Assembly (NCBI GenBank): GCA_019426215.1
Contig: CM033394.1
Span: forward strand, 42,530,423 to 42,594,422
Source: Buddleja alternifolia
Taxonomy: Eukaryota > Streptophyta > Magnoliopsida > Lamiales > Scrophulariaceae
Direction of reading: 5' to 3'
Length of the DNA: 64,000 nucleotides
Numbering within the stretch: position 1 is the first letter of the stretch; every line of letters starts with the position of its first letter. Position numbers and translations under genes: made by a program. This document shows positions 11,012 to 23,643 of the stretch, piece by piece. The notes under the pieces are model-generated. The model had not been told where the DNA came from. It made no database searches and saw only the letters and a program-made list of their open reading frames with translations.

Positions 11012-14000
11012 TTAATTAAAAAAGCAGCAAGAAACCTGAATAGTTTGTTTCTCTTTCCCATTGTGATTCAGTTCTTTTTCTTCTCGGATAGCTTTTTCTA
11101 GATCCTCCTGCATGTACAGTAAAACATGGGATATTTGAATATAGATATACTATTTAATATATTTCATGGAATTATAGGAATGTGAAATATAATTTCATCC
11201 TATACGTCACCTTTCTAAAAAAAGCACGTGGTGTATTTGTGCTTCCATCGGCCATCATCCTCAAAGCATCGGACTGCAACTCACCAAAGAAATTTATTAT
11301 ATTTAATTTATATATATATATATATATATGCCAATTTAGGGTTTTTTTTATTAGAATATTATTCTAATAAAAAACCCTAAAATGAAAGTCATCATTCATT
11401 CGAAAGAAAATGTCGATTATTTCATTAAAGGCCAAAAATTTAGAATGGAGAAAATAATATAATATATATGATTACACTATTGCCTACATTATTAAATTTA
11501 GAACAATAGAACTAAATTTACACAATATCCTTAATTTAACCTGGTTTATTGAGTATATGCATGGTCTTAAATTTTACTCGAAATCCCAATATTTCAGATT
11601 TCCTAGGGTCCCCAAGCCAAATTTTACATTTGATCCAATTTCACAGAATATCCGTCGAAATTTTGACCGAAGCCCAAAATTTTCCAAAATTTAAAAACAA
11701 GATTAAATTATTTTTCACAATATCCACCGAAATTTCGACGGAAACACGAAATTTTTTGAAATATTCATAGAAACACGAAATTTTGCAAAATTAAAGATAA
11801 TATTAAATTATTTATATTTAATTTAAATATTTATGTTTAATTATAACATGTAAAAATTAATTTTTGATATTCTTTTTCTTTCTTTAGGACCACAATTATC
11901 GAGTATGAAAAGTTAATATGAGACGGAGTATAACAATTTTAATCCTAGAAATTTCATATGATTCCAAATAATATATATTTTATGAAAATTGTATGTGTGT
12001 TGTTGTAGAGTTTTAAAGCTATTTATTCATTAATTTACTTCCAAATCCTACTTAGTTTAAATTTCCACCATAATTTTACTCATACTATTTAACAAAGCTC
12101 ACTATATATACATTATATACACAGTATTATTAATGTAAAAAAATGCATACTAATGTAAATTATAGATACCCAAAGTTTTATTTAAAATTGTCAATTATTT
12201 CTAGAAATTTTCATGATTTCTATAGAATTGAAACCAAAATTATAAATATCCTCAAAATTTCCGTAGAAATTTGCGTTAATGTAATATCTTGAAATCTACA
12301 ACGAGACCAATATCTAATACCTTTGAGTGTATGAATGTTTTACCTTTCTTAAATTTAGAACACCTGAATTAAATTTTGCACAATGGACTCAAACCTTATT
12401 TATTCTAGTACATGATTGTTTTACCCTTCAATTTTAAACTTGGAACAATTAAAGTAAAGTTCACAGAATTCCTTAGGCCTTATTTAAGAGGAAGATATTT
12501 TATATACGATAGAAGTTAATTAATAGAAATAAAATTAAAATCATATCATATATTTTATAAGTAACTAACAAGGACATTCTTTCAAATAAAAAGGAACAAA
12601 AATTTGACTTTTGTTAGTTCTTGAAAGAGCGAAAACCTGGAAAACTGGAACTCCAGAAAAGCACTCATCATGAAAGTCAGCTTTCTTTCTTTCCTGCAGA
12701 ATATTATTCACCTTAGTAGTCGTTGTACAGCTTTTCAACAACTTACATAATCGATTCATGTCAATTAAAAATATCTAATTCTTACGGAAAATGTTACATA
12801 CCGTTGATTGTATACGACCAATTTTCACCTCTCTAAGATTTGGAAAATATTGACATATTAAATCTAGCTAATAAAGTGAATTAAATACAATATTTTTTTG
12901 CCAAAACTAAGAGAAGTGAAAAACCCAATTATATACAATCGGTGTTATTTATATACCATTTGCAAAAGATTTATTTTTGAGATGGCAAAGATTTACAACA
13001 TACAAAAAAGGAAATCAATATGGCAATAACTTTAAACAGTTGCAACAGCTTTACATCATACAAGAAAGAAATCAATATGACGAAAACTTTACAATTCTCG
13101 AAGATCTCTTAATTACCTCGATGGCGTTTTTCACTTGAGACACATCTGGCACCAGTCTAGTTGGAACTCCTCCCCCAGCTTCAAAAATCTGGAAATCAAT
13201 TCAAAGTTGTAATCATATGAAATCAAACATGTATGAATTATTATGATTTCATTATTAATAATTAATGAACATGGAATTCATTTGAATTCTATATTCGATC
13301 ACCACCATTATATGCCATCGTTTTAGTTATTCCTTCTGTCACTATTCCACTTTTGTTCATCTAAAAATGTTTGTCGCTTACTATAAAAGTAGGTATTTAT
13401 GAACTAATCGGACGATGTTAGTTTTCATTTCAATTGAAGAATAGGTAATTAATTCATTTTACCATAAAACTGTAATCGTATTTACGGAAATAAGTTTCAT
13501 ATAAGGAAATAGACAATAGTTATAAATTAATAAATTGAAATCATGGCATAATTTATAAGGTAATGCTATTTATTGTCTTTTGTTACTATATGGAAAAAGT
13601 ATTTTGAAAAACAATTGACTTTTATTAATTCCTAATAAAATTTAGGAGGAGACGATGAGTTATTAATCAACAGTTAAAATTTATTAATTAAGTACCTCGG
13701 CGAGTGGAACACTGGTGTGATGGAGACCTTTGCGCTTATTGGCTTGTGAAAGGTTGAGTTTTCGGAGAGAAGCGTCAGCATCTGGTTTACTAAAGAAGTA
13801 GAAAATAGCTTTTCTTTCTACAGCGTCAGAAACCGTGGCGCAAACAACATCATTAGAATTCCTAATACTATATACAGGGACCTTAACAAAACGCTCTTTG
13901 ATTTCCTCCTCTGAAAGCGCTTTCTTCTCAAGAATATCCGAACAACGACTTCTACCAGAAGAAGAAGCGGGTTTTAAAAAATTGGTAGTCAGAAAGTTGG

Positions 14001-14127
14001 AGAAGTGGGATCGGAGATTATTCAAGGCAAGATGGTTTTCTGGGTTATTCGATGAACAAGGCTGTTTAGGCTTGAAGAAATTCATCATAACAGTGGGAGT
14101 GGAGATGGATACACATACACTAGACAT
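11012..14127 (-). pseudogene. Truncated second copy of the Tic22-like gene (exons 1-5)
   Basis: Exons 13696-14127, 13117-13188, 12637-12693, 11211-11273 and 11036-11107 match the complete gene with intact splice sites. Exons 6 and 7, which encode VTALEDIIQEMK and the WNDFVFIPPG end, are missing because the duplication starts inside the intron transposon. Without a splice partner, reading through the exon-5 donor would add about seven residues and stop at 11012, giving about 239 aa. Exon 3 has a Gly to Asp change (KAGFHDE to KADFHDE). The frame is otherwise open, so a shortened protein is possible, but loss of the conserved C-terminus makes a pseudogene more likely. Confidence 0.8.
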
Positions 14128-14214
14128 GATTAACCTAGGTTAACTTATGTAGTCTTATATATAAGTGTAGGTGGGCGCATATTAATGCCTGCAAAGGAAA
14201 GTTTTGGTAGGGCT

Positions 14215-14992
14215 GGTGATAAATGCCAGAGCTATTCTCCTAATGCCAGAGAAAAAGTATTTTAATTGACAAATTTGCCCTTAGTCAATCATTCAACGTT
14301 AAACAACACAGCTGAGCCTCCCTCCACCTCGACTCCAACTTCTCCCGCCTTCCCCGTATCCCAAAAATACAGTATTGCAGCAAGCCTCTATTCTTCAATT
14401 TTAATAGAAGTTTTTACAAAAAACAAATTGATAGCAAAAAAAAGAAAATTAACCCAAATGTTGAGAGGGAATGGAACCAAGGATGATATATATATATAAA
14501 TCATCAAAACCCAGGGGATACCCACCCAACAATACTTTTGGCCTTGTTCCCCAAAAATTGCCATTTCCGCAAAGCAAATTGCCAAAACCATAATTTGGTA
14601 TAAAACAAATGAATGGAATGAATTTGCAAAAAAAAAAAAAAAGAAATGAATGGAATGGAATGGAATGAGAATAACTCATACAATGGTATGTGTAATTTTA
14701 TGTTCCAAACATTATTCTGGGAAGGGATTTGTGGTAATGGTTGAGTGTGTAGAATAGGATTTGTTTGATTTGGAGTGGTAATTGAGTTGCATTATTTTAC
14801 AAATTTAATTCTATTACACCATGTCACCAAAAAGGATGACGTGAATGGAAGGTGGCAGCGTCGATGGTTGGGAGTGAGTGGGGGAAGGTGGAGATGGAAG
14901 TCTCACATTGTCGTTCATTTGTATTAAGGCCAAAAAAGTCAATTAGAGCACTTTTGATCTGGCATTAGAAGAATAGCTCTGGCGTTATCACC
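14215..14992. mobile_element. MITE with GGTGATAA inverted ends (copy 2)
   Basis: Second copy produced by the tandem duplication, at the same place relative to the duplicated Tic22-like gene. The A-tract is a few bases shorter. Confidence 0.72.
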
Positions 14993-16194
14993 GGCCTTTT
15001 TGTAGATGTGCACCGCGCCGATGTGTCATATACGTGTATATCATACAACATCAGCATATAATGTAATCATATAGTGATGTGGTATGATATGCACCATTTG
15101 GTGTTCAACACTCAGTGCACTAAAGAATTTCACCGTTTTTGTATATAAGAAGAAGTCAAACAGTGCTTAAAAAATGAAGAGGACTTTCTAGTCAATTGAA
15201 CAACACAAAAATTCACATTGGGGCGCGCTTATAACTTTCAGGAGCCCTAATAATCCGTAATAGTTAAAACTTGTATTATTCATATAGAGTATACATACGT
15301 ACATAGAATTAAAAATACTCTTGTTTTCATATGTAATATGCGTACATAACGAATAATACTTGTACTTTAGAATCGAAACGTTTAATAAGCATACTATACA
15401 TGTCCTATATTATAATTTACGAATAATACATTATTTTTCACACATTATTTTTAATTAGACTTAAAAGTTAATAATTATATATTATATGATTAAAAACAAT
15501 AAGCTATTTACCTCCACGTGATGAAAATAATGAAGCACTACCTAAATGTATTTAACCTACATTCAACAATTAAAAAAAACAAAAGTGCCCTTACTTTTAA
15601 TAAAATTATTTACATTATATTTTTCTTTTTAGTATTTATATTTAATTTTTTATTTTACCATCTTCTTCCCCATTCATCTTCTTCCCCAAATAAAAACCTA
15701 ACGCTAATATAGTTTCAAACTCCACCAACCATCGCGCAGCCCCACTCACCTCCACATCATTCACCGCACACTGCGTCGCCGACCGCGGTGGAGGCGGCGA
15801 CGAGTCGGCGATAACGACGCCATTTAATCTATAAATTTTTGTTTGCAACTTCTAAGTTCTATGTTTCAATGGAGATTTTCATCAACTAGTCTTTGGCATT
15901 CTTTAAATCTTTTTATTGAGCTGGGTTTGTCCACCGCCCGGAAACCACCACAGTAACCGCCTGTGAAAATTTTTGAAACTAATGTACATATGCATATGTA
16001 CAAACTGTATACATATATATACATATGTACATTATCAATTATATTCATAAATTGTAAATTTATTATTAATAAAATATTATATATTAAGATTTTGAAAAAA
16101 TATAAGATATTGACAAGATGAGATCTAATGACGACCATTGATCTCTAAGAAAATTGATCCAATGGTTGTAAAATTACAAGTAAAATTTAAATTT

Positions 16195-16230
<36 letters not shown>

Positions 16231-16976
16231 GTAAATCTTTACCATTCATCTTTATTTAAGATGTATGGTTGCTATTAATTTGATTAAAAGTTACTGTTGA
16301 TTTTGATCAATTAGATGCAATGGTTGGTAAATAGGGGTAAACTGATCTTATGAAGACAACAATAATATAACCACTTGCAAAATGCGAGAGTGAGGCACGT
16401 GGGGAGCTAAAATGCTTATTTTGAAAATCATGAGCAGGTAAATTTTTTATTATTTTTTCACAAAAGCTTTTTCTCTACGTTCGAATTACACATATTGTAA
16501 TTAACCCTTAGAATTTGTATAATACGTCTGTAGAGCTAAGTCTACTAAATCCCATTACTTCACTTATTGGTTTTTTGAAATCCCTTCATTTTTACATGGA
16601 TTTGGGAGTGGAAATTCTCTTGATTAGCTATCTTTCATGTTGGATTAAATATTTTGATTGGATTTTACTAATCCATGGCTATTTTACATTTTATTGTTTT
16701 TCAAGTATTATTAGCCTACTCATGAAGGGTGTACTCCAATAGTCCAAATTCGAGGGGAAATTAAAAGGAAAGACAAAAAAGAAATAGAAAACAACAAAAA
16801 GAAGAGATAGAAGTTTTGTATTTTTCTGTATTTATTTGCTTTTCACATCTCCAATGGTTTTGGCTAAATTAATTAAGCATGAAAGTTCCTAATAAGCTTT
16901 TCGCTTCTCTAATGGGTTTTAGGGATTTGGAGTGATTAAGGGGTTAATTAAGCTTGAAATTAGTTCTTAATATTTT

Positions 16977-17505
16977 TTTTTTAAGAAAAATCGGTTTTAT
17001 ATATCATTCAATTGAAAGTTTATAACGACTTGAACAATACAATTCATATCGACTCAAATGATATAGTAAGAACATTTGAAACACCAACTACCATGTTCTT
17101 GAAGATAACAAATCTTAAGAACTCACAAACAAACACAAGAAAATTCTTGTACAACTCCTATTCAATGAGAGATGAAACTTTCATTCAAGAAAGAGAGCAA
17201 ACTCTCATACGAGATAGAAAATAAAATACTTAACAAAATATCTAAAACGCTATATAAATTTAAAAACTTAAGTATCACTCGTCTTCATCTCGTCAGATTT
17301 GTCTCTGTCTCTGTCTCTTTAGATCCATATCCATCTCGTGGAGATGTGTCTTTAGATCCATATCCTTTTCGTCAGATTTGAAAATGTGATGTACAACTTG
17401 AAGAAGAGTGCTCCAACCCAATCCGGCGAAGGACTGCTTCACCAAGCCATTGTCGGCGGAGGAAAAAAAAAGGCTAGGGTTTAGAGAGAGATGAGGGGAG
17501 AGAGA
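16977..17505 (-). mobile_element. Retroposon-like repeat, copy 2
   Basis: Tandem-duplication copy of the element at 8790-9320, with a few substitutions and small indels. Confidence 0.6.
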
Positions 17506-17953
17506 ATATTAATAACTTAAATGTATAGGGAAAAATTAACTTTTGGACCAATTGAAGTTTGGCCATAACACTTTTAGGCCCATAGGAATTTTTTTGACAC
17601 TATTAGTCCCATTGGAGTAAAAAATTAACACTTTTAGTCTCGTCCGTCAATTTTTGTACTGAAACAAATGTTGAATTATTTTTGTATGTTTATGAGATTT
17701 AGCGGCGCGTGAATATCATGCGCTTTTTTCCGTTACCTAGAGTGGATCCTCAACCACTTAGTGGGATTTGGGCTTGTTTTGGGCCCTGGGTCCTCACAGT
17801 ATTGTTAAGGCCTAAATATCATATTTTAGTATATCATTAAGTTCCCCACTTCGTCAGTATAAGAGATGAGATGCGGAACAATTCAGATTTTATGTTGATG
17901 AAGTAGTCGAGCCAAATATATGATTCAAAACTTGATCAATAATAAATGATAAT

Positions 17954-18981
17954 CGTTCACACAAATTTTCAAGTCTGCAATTTTACAAAAAAAAACAAGA
18001 AAATATAATATGGACAAATAAATAAATCAATTTAAAGAAATTACAATATCGTGAGAATAATTCTCCTATCGAAGACTAATCCCCTGATTCTTCCTTCAAG
18101 AACTTTGATTTGAATATTGGAGCAAAAATCACTTCTTTGATCTTCTCCAATGATGATTTGAATATTTATAACGTTGATGCGAGGGCTCTACAGCTTAATC
18201 TCGGATCAAACGATGTAAATGATTTGGGAAGGTTGAAAGCTTCAAGGTCGACTCGTCGCTTTGATCTTCCTTCAACTTGATTTGGACTTCTATAACGTTT
18301 ATTCGAGGGTTTAGCACCTTAATCTTGAATCAAATGTTATAATTTGATGAATTTTGCCAAGAACGCCTTGAAGTTTGCTTTGAAGGCCTCCTTGAATTTG
18401 AAGAACTTGTAGAGAGAATTTGGAAACTTCTCTTGTTTTCTCTAGCTTCAATTAATTTATTTATTTTTGTGTCTTTATTGTGTGCTCCCAAGGACCCTAT
18501 TTATAGGTGTAGGATGGAGAAGTCACAAATGCTTTAAACATTTTTGATAATTATCTCTTTAATTTTGTATTTATTAAGAGATAAATATCATTTACTTTTG
18601 AGCCATTTGATTGACTAATATTTGATAAGGATAAATTTAATAGATATTATCTCTTTAATATCTTTATTTAATTAAAGAGATAAATACCAATTATTTTGGA
18701 GTCATTTGATTGGTCATCATATCTATTTGGCGCAGTGTGATTGGTCGTTGACTTTTCTACTGCAAGACATAATTTGATTGGGCAAAACACCTCAATTTGA
18801 CATGTGGCACGATTTGATTTGCCAATAAAAATAAATATTAAAATACCAATTAAACCTTTATTTAATTTTGGAATTAAATTTAATAAATCCCAAAATATAA
18901 ATTAAATGACTTAAATTGATAATTAATATCATATTTTCCATTTGTCATTATTTAAATGGATGCAAAATTGTTTTGTCTACA
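17954..18981 (-). repeat. LTR (3' LTR in element sense)
   Basis: 1,028 bp, same length as the other LTR with scattered substitutions and small indels. The outer end reads CGTTCACAC where the other LTR and the truncated unit-1 copy have TGTTCACAC, a single change of the terminal dinucleotide. Confidence 0.92.
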
Positions 18982-18994
18982 AATGCCCCCTCGA
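18982..18994 (-). promoter_or_regulatory. Polypurine tract
   Basis: On the minus strand GAGGGGGCATT directly precedes the LTR start TGTAGACA. This is the expected plus-strand primer position and fixes the element's sense. Confidence 0.75.
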
Positions 18995-19784
18995 GACTCG
19001 TTCACGGGACGTTCGTTTTGAAAACGTATTTCAGAGTGAACGAGTCACGATAATTGTTATCGTATCAAATAATTTTATGTGACGAACCAATTTGAATAGG
19101 TTTTAACACATAACTTATTTTTTAAGCCCAAAATAACATTTTATGGACTTAATTGTGCCCATGCAATTTTCAGATTAAAATGAACAAAATAGAAGCCGTA
19201 GGATGCTTGGCATAAGTTAGACATTTGGAATGGGCCAACTTTGTTTTGAAATTTCAAATTCTCCTTCAATCTTGGTCCAAGTCATTTGTAGCCCATTTAC
19301 CAATCTCTTTTTAGCATTTAACCCATTATTTTTGCAGGCCCCACATGGATGGTGTAATGGTCTTGGCACATGGAAACTTTTCCAAGTCTTCTTTCACTTT
19401 GCCTGCGTAACTTTCTTCTTCCTTTTCTCTTTTTTTTTCTCTCTCTTGTGTAGAATTCTTCTAATTCAAGAACTCTTCAGTGGTTCATATTCAAATATTC
19501 GAAACAAAATAGGAAAAGAATTTTTGGTTAAGATTGATTATCCCAATCCTTATCATATTCGAAAAACACCAAATAATTAAATTTCCAGAAGGTGAGTCTT
19601 TCACTTGAACGAAAATACCAGCGGAAGTTTTGGCTATTTGAGCCAATTAAATCACACCAAAATTGAATGGTGTTGATCCAGAAAATTTTAAATTACTCCA
19701 AATAGGACTCAAGATACAATTCTTTATCAAATCAGGAGTTTTGAAGAGAATTCAATTCGAAACAGATGACCTTGACTAAACATC

Positions 19785-19792
19785 TATATAAA
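19785..19792 (+). promoter_or_regulatory. TATA box for the antisense PMD gene
   Basis: TATATAAA, followed by CACCTTCACAGCC, lies about 450 bp upstream of the PMD start, leaving room for a leader with an intron. It suggests the antisense gene has its own promoter. Confidence 0.4.
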
Positions 19793-20237
19793 CACCTTCA
19801 CAGCCCCTTTTATTTCTTCACATTCGAGCAGCAGGCGTTTGAGAGATTCAGCACTCCTTTTTTTTTTTTTTTTTTCATATTCTGAGAGCCATTCTAGTTT
19901 GAGAGCTTGAGGTTCTACCAATCTCACATATAAGTTGTAGGTTTTCAAAAGTATACTTATTCTTCTTCTACCAGCAACGAGAGTAGTAAAGGTAGAAGTT
20001 TGAGAACTTGAAGGCACCATCTTTCTTCTCACAGATTAGTTTGTTTGTATTTTCCTTAATCCACAACCATAAAGTTACTAACTTTGATTTTGTTTCATCT
20101 CGGCAGCTTTTCCCTTGGATTTCTATTTCAGCGAAGATAAAGAACAGTAATCTAAGGCTTCAATCGTGCCTGCTCATATCTATTCCGGAAAAGTGCAGTA
20201 TATATTCTTTTTATACATATATTTTTTTAGATTTACC

Positions 20238-23093
20238 ATGGTTTATTTCAAGGATGTTTCGTATTTTTCTGGAGAACCCTATTTGGTTATCTTTGACGAC
20301 GAGAACCAACCCTTGGAGGAAGGCATACATCTCCCGGTTCATACTCCTCTCGTCGGTCGAAAGACGAAACGGTGGCCAAGTTTGACGAACTCCTTGTCCA
20401 TGGGGGAATGGTATCAAGAAGTTAATTTGAGCAAAACAACTAAGGCATGGAATCTGTGAGCTGCTCACCACCAACCATCGAAAGAGCCATTTATTCTGCC
20501 AACATTGGGGCGCAACATCATAGACGGCAAAGCGAAGTGGATTGGCGATGACGTCAAATTTCTTGGGGAATTCCACTCTATCAAAGGCTACTGGGAGTGG
20601 ACAGAGGACATCCTCAGCCGGTGCAAAGACAAGTTATTGTCCGCCAGGATCTACGATGCAGTGTATGCCTCGATGTATACTTATGACCGAAACACGAACA
20701 TCATGAAAGCCTTTTTCGAGGCTTAGTGTCCCACTACGAATACATTGCTGACCTCCATCGGCGAGTTTTCGATTTCCCTGTGGGATTTATACGTCCTCGC
20801 AAGTCTTCCCATGACCGGACTCTTCTATGATGAGGTAATTCCCAATGCCTCGGAGCTCACTTGTGTCAACGAAAAGGGGCACATATTTCTCCATCACTCA
20901 TGTGAATACTTATTCCGCGCCTACCATTTACTTCTAGGAGGCTCCAAGGTGAATCAATATTCCCAAGTGTCTGTTGACCAATGGGTGAGATTCTGGTTCA
21001 AAAAGAGGGTGAAATACAGCCAAACTCCTATCCGTAAGGAGAAGAAGTCCACTCGCCTAGCGTCTACTCACAATCCCCTTGGAGATTTCGGTGTTCATGA
21101 GAAGTGGTTGACTACAGAGGAGGCAGTATTTTCCAAGCTCGGCATTAGAGAAACTTTGAAGGAAGAGACCTACTTGGCGGCTTACTTGGCTTGCTGGCTC
21201 TGTACCTTTGTTCTCCCTAGGAAAGATGTCAACATCATATGGCCAAGCACTTTCAATATGGCTGCAATTATGGCTAGTGGTCGACAAGTTAGTTTGAAGA
21301 TCCCCGTTTTGGCAAGCATTTACAAAGGCTTGAATGAAGTTTCAACTTCTGTGAGACCAACTAAAGCGAATACTTCATTCCCTATCCATTTCATATATGC
21401 TTGATTGGCTTAACACTTCAAGACTCACTATCCAGTCGGGCGCGAATTGTGTGGTCCTAAGATGGTGAAATTCTCTGGAGAAGGGGGTGCAAGATACTTT
21501 GATCCAACAGAGGCCCGACGACGCATCCATAAGGGAGAGACTGCTTCTTGGACTTGCCTGATGATCACTACAAGCAAGGATATCATGTTTATTGATCATG
21601 GTGAATCTGGGGAGTCTAAGGCGAATCTTTTCGTATCCATTCGCTCGCACTATCTTTCTTTGAGACAAGGTGGACATTCTTTCATTGAGCCTTATAGTCC
21701 ACATAGATTTGGACGTCAATTTGGGTATTATAAGAAGGTTCCTGGCGTTATCAAATATGATGTTCGAACAATCACATCTGATGAGGCTCTTCGTTATTGG
21801 CGCTTGTGTACTTTTACCAAGTCTCTTTCTAAGGCGACGCTTCTTTCTATTCCCCGAAATGCTAAAAAGCTCTTCTCCAAGGATTACAAAGAGTGGTGGG
21901 CAAAGACCCATGGACATATCTTGAGGAGAACATATTGTTCTTGAGTGGTTCAAAGCAAACCCTGCTTAAAGGAAAGAAACACCTTGAGGAGGATTGCATG
22001 CTTGAAGACATTACGCCTGATCCTCCACATCCTCGTCTTCCATCCCTTATCATCAAATGCAGTGAACCAGGTACTGAAGCTCTTGAGGGGAGTAAGAAGA
22101 GAAATGCTTCTTGTGACTTGGAGGAGAGTCATAGCAGCAATGCAGACCGACATTGGAAGAGGCAAAATAAAGATCCAAATCCACCGCAACAAACTGATGC
22201 CGATGTTTTGAGCAATCCGTCGTTATTGCATTTTTCCAAACAGGTCTTTCTCCCTTTTACTTACTTGGTTTTATTACTCTTTCATTTGAAGTTCTTCCAG
22301 AACTTTCTTTAATGTAGCCTTTTCATTTCAGTTACATAAAGAGATTTTAGATGTTGATGCCAATGAGGAATCTCAAGATGAATCCAATTCACCGGATGTT
22401 GCTCCTATAGCATGCAAGAAAAGTCAAGAAGAGACATCCAATCCCGCTGGTGTTGAACAGAGACCACCTTCTCCTGAGGCTTCGGTATTTGTGGGGATGA
22501 AATATGTACTTGAGCAGTAACGCATTCACGTTCAGAGCTTATGGAATATCATCAAAGCTAAGATCACAAAAGCAAAAGTTGATGACATTTCCTCTTTGAA
22601 GGACGAAGTTCAAGTTGTTTATGACTCGATGAAGGTCTTCAAAGACATAGATGTTTCTCACATTGACGGGCTATTGCAATCATTGTTTTATAAAGCAGCT
22701 GCTTATGATGCCGTGAGATCCTCATCTTCAGAAAGGCTATCTAAGGAGCTTCTTGATCAACAGCTCAGCGATACCAAGGACCGTCTAGGTGAAGCTAAAA
22801 CTAGAGCAAGTAAGGAGGTCGATCACATCGAAGCTACTAAGGACGAGTTGGCACGCATTGAGAAAGAGCTTAAAGTTTTGAAGCGCCGCAAGAAAAAATT
22901 GTCTTCATCCTTAAAAAGTCAAGACGAACTTCTTAAGAGTGTCGAGGTTGATATTCAAGGCATTGAGGATGAGATTGTTACTTTTGAGAAGACTGTCCCC
23001 TTAAATGATGAAGCAGCGAAGATTTTGAGTACTTCGATGACACACCTTACATCTGTTCAAGAGGAGTTGAAGAACATAGATATTCTTCCTTGA
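20238..23093 (+). pseudogene. Plant mobile domain (PMD) gene, antisense within the Ty3 element
   Basis: A single frame runs from ATG 20238 to about 21915 with PMD-type sequence: SIGEFSISLWDLYVLASLP, TGLFYDEVIPNASEL, LAAYLACWLCTFVLPR, HYPVGRELCGPKMVKFSGE, GGARYFDPTEARRRIHKG. It is broken by in-frame stops at 20457 (TGA), 20724 (TAG), 21402 (TGA) and 21411 (TAA) and by a one-base frameshift near 21917. A GT-AG intron at 22244-22331 follows, the frame breaks again near 22500, and 22596-23093 encodes a charged coiled-coil tail. PMD proteins (MAIN/MAIL1 relatives) are plant-specific and widespread in transposons. Extra antisense ORFs in plant Ty3 elements have been described; matching this one to them is inference. 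It converges tail-to-tail with the protease gene. Confidence 0.75.
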
Positions 23094-23416
23094 ATTTTTT
23101 TTTGTTTATTTTTGTTTAGGAACTTGTCCTCTCTGTTTTTTTTTTAAATTGCCCCCATGTCATGAACATTTACTTTTGAGATTACGTAATAGAAGTATTT
23201 TCTTTTCTATCTTGCAACCTTCCAAGTATATTTAAGTTCATCAATTTGTGCAAAAAAAAATTTCATAGCTCCTTTTGAATGAATACCATCACTCTATATG
23301 GGAAAAATGATTGTTTTATTTTTTATGACTGAACTTAGAGGGAATCTAAGCTGTCTACGTACCCTAATAAAAGGGATCAAGTCATTACGTAGTTCAAAAA
23401 AAAGATTTTTTTAGGG

Positions 23417-23640
23417 GGGTGCCGTACACAGTTTATACTCATGCGGGTCAGGAGTATCCATAGCTTAGCCACCCTGGACGAGGTGAGGTATTTCTACATT
23501 TTAGCCACATGAAATACCATCAGTGAGGTAGGTTAGTAGTTTAGCCACATACACTACGATTGGTGGTTACCGTACACAGTTTTAACTCATGTTGGTCAGG
23601 AGTAACATGCAGTTTAGGCTCGTGCGTCATGGAGCTTTCT
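23417..23640. repeat. Imperfect tandem repeat between the PMD and protease genes
   Basis: Phrases such as GTACACAGTTT, ACTCATG…GGTCAGGAGTA and AGTTTAGCCACAT recur two or three times. It fills the convergent gap between the two oppositely transcribed genes and could hold both 3' ends. Confidence 0.55.
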
Positions 23641-23643
23641 TCT

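Larger units (their letters stand above)
10412..18601. repeat. 8.2-kb tandem duplication, unit 2
   Basis: Direct copy of 2251-10412. At the junction near 10411-10413 the LTR sequence (…ACTTTTGA) passes straight into Mutator TIR sequence (ATATATCATAATT) with about one base of shared homology. Unit 2 runs on into the complete LTR and the rest of the retrotransposon, so it holds the original right edge and unit 1 the original left edge. Confidence 0.93.
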
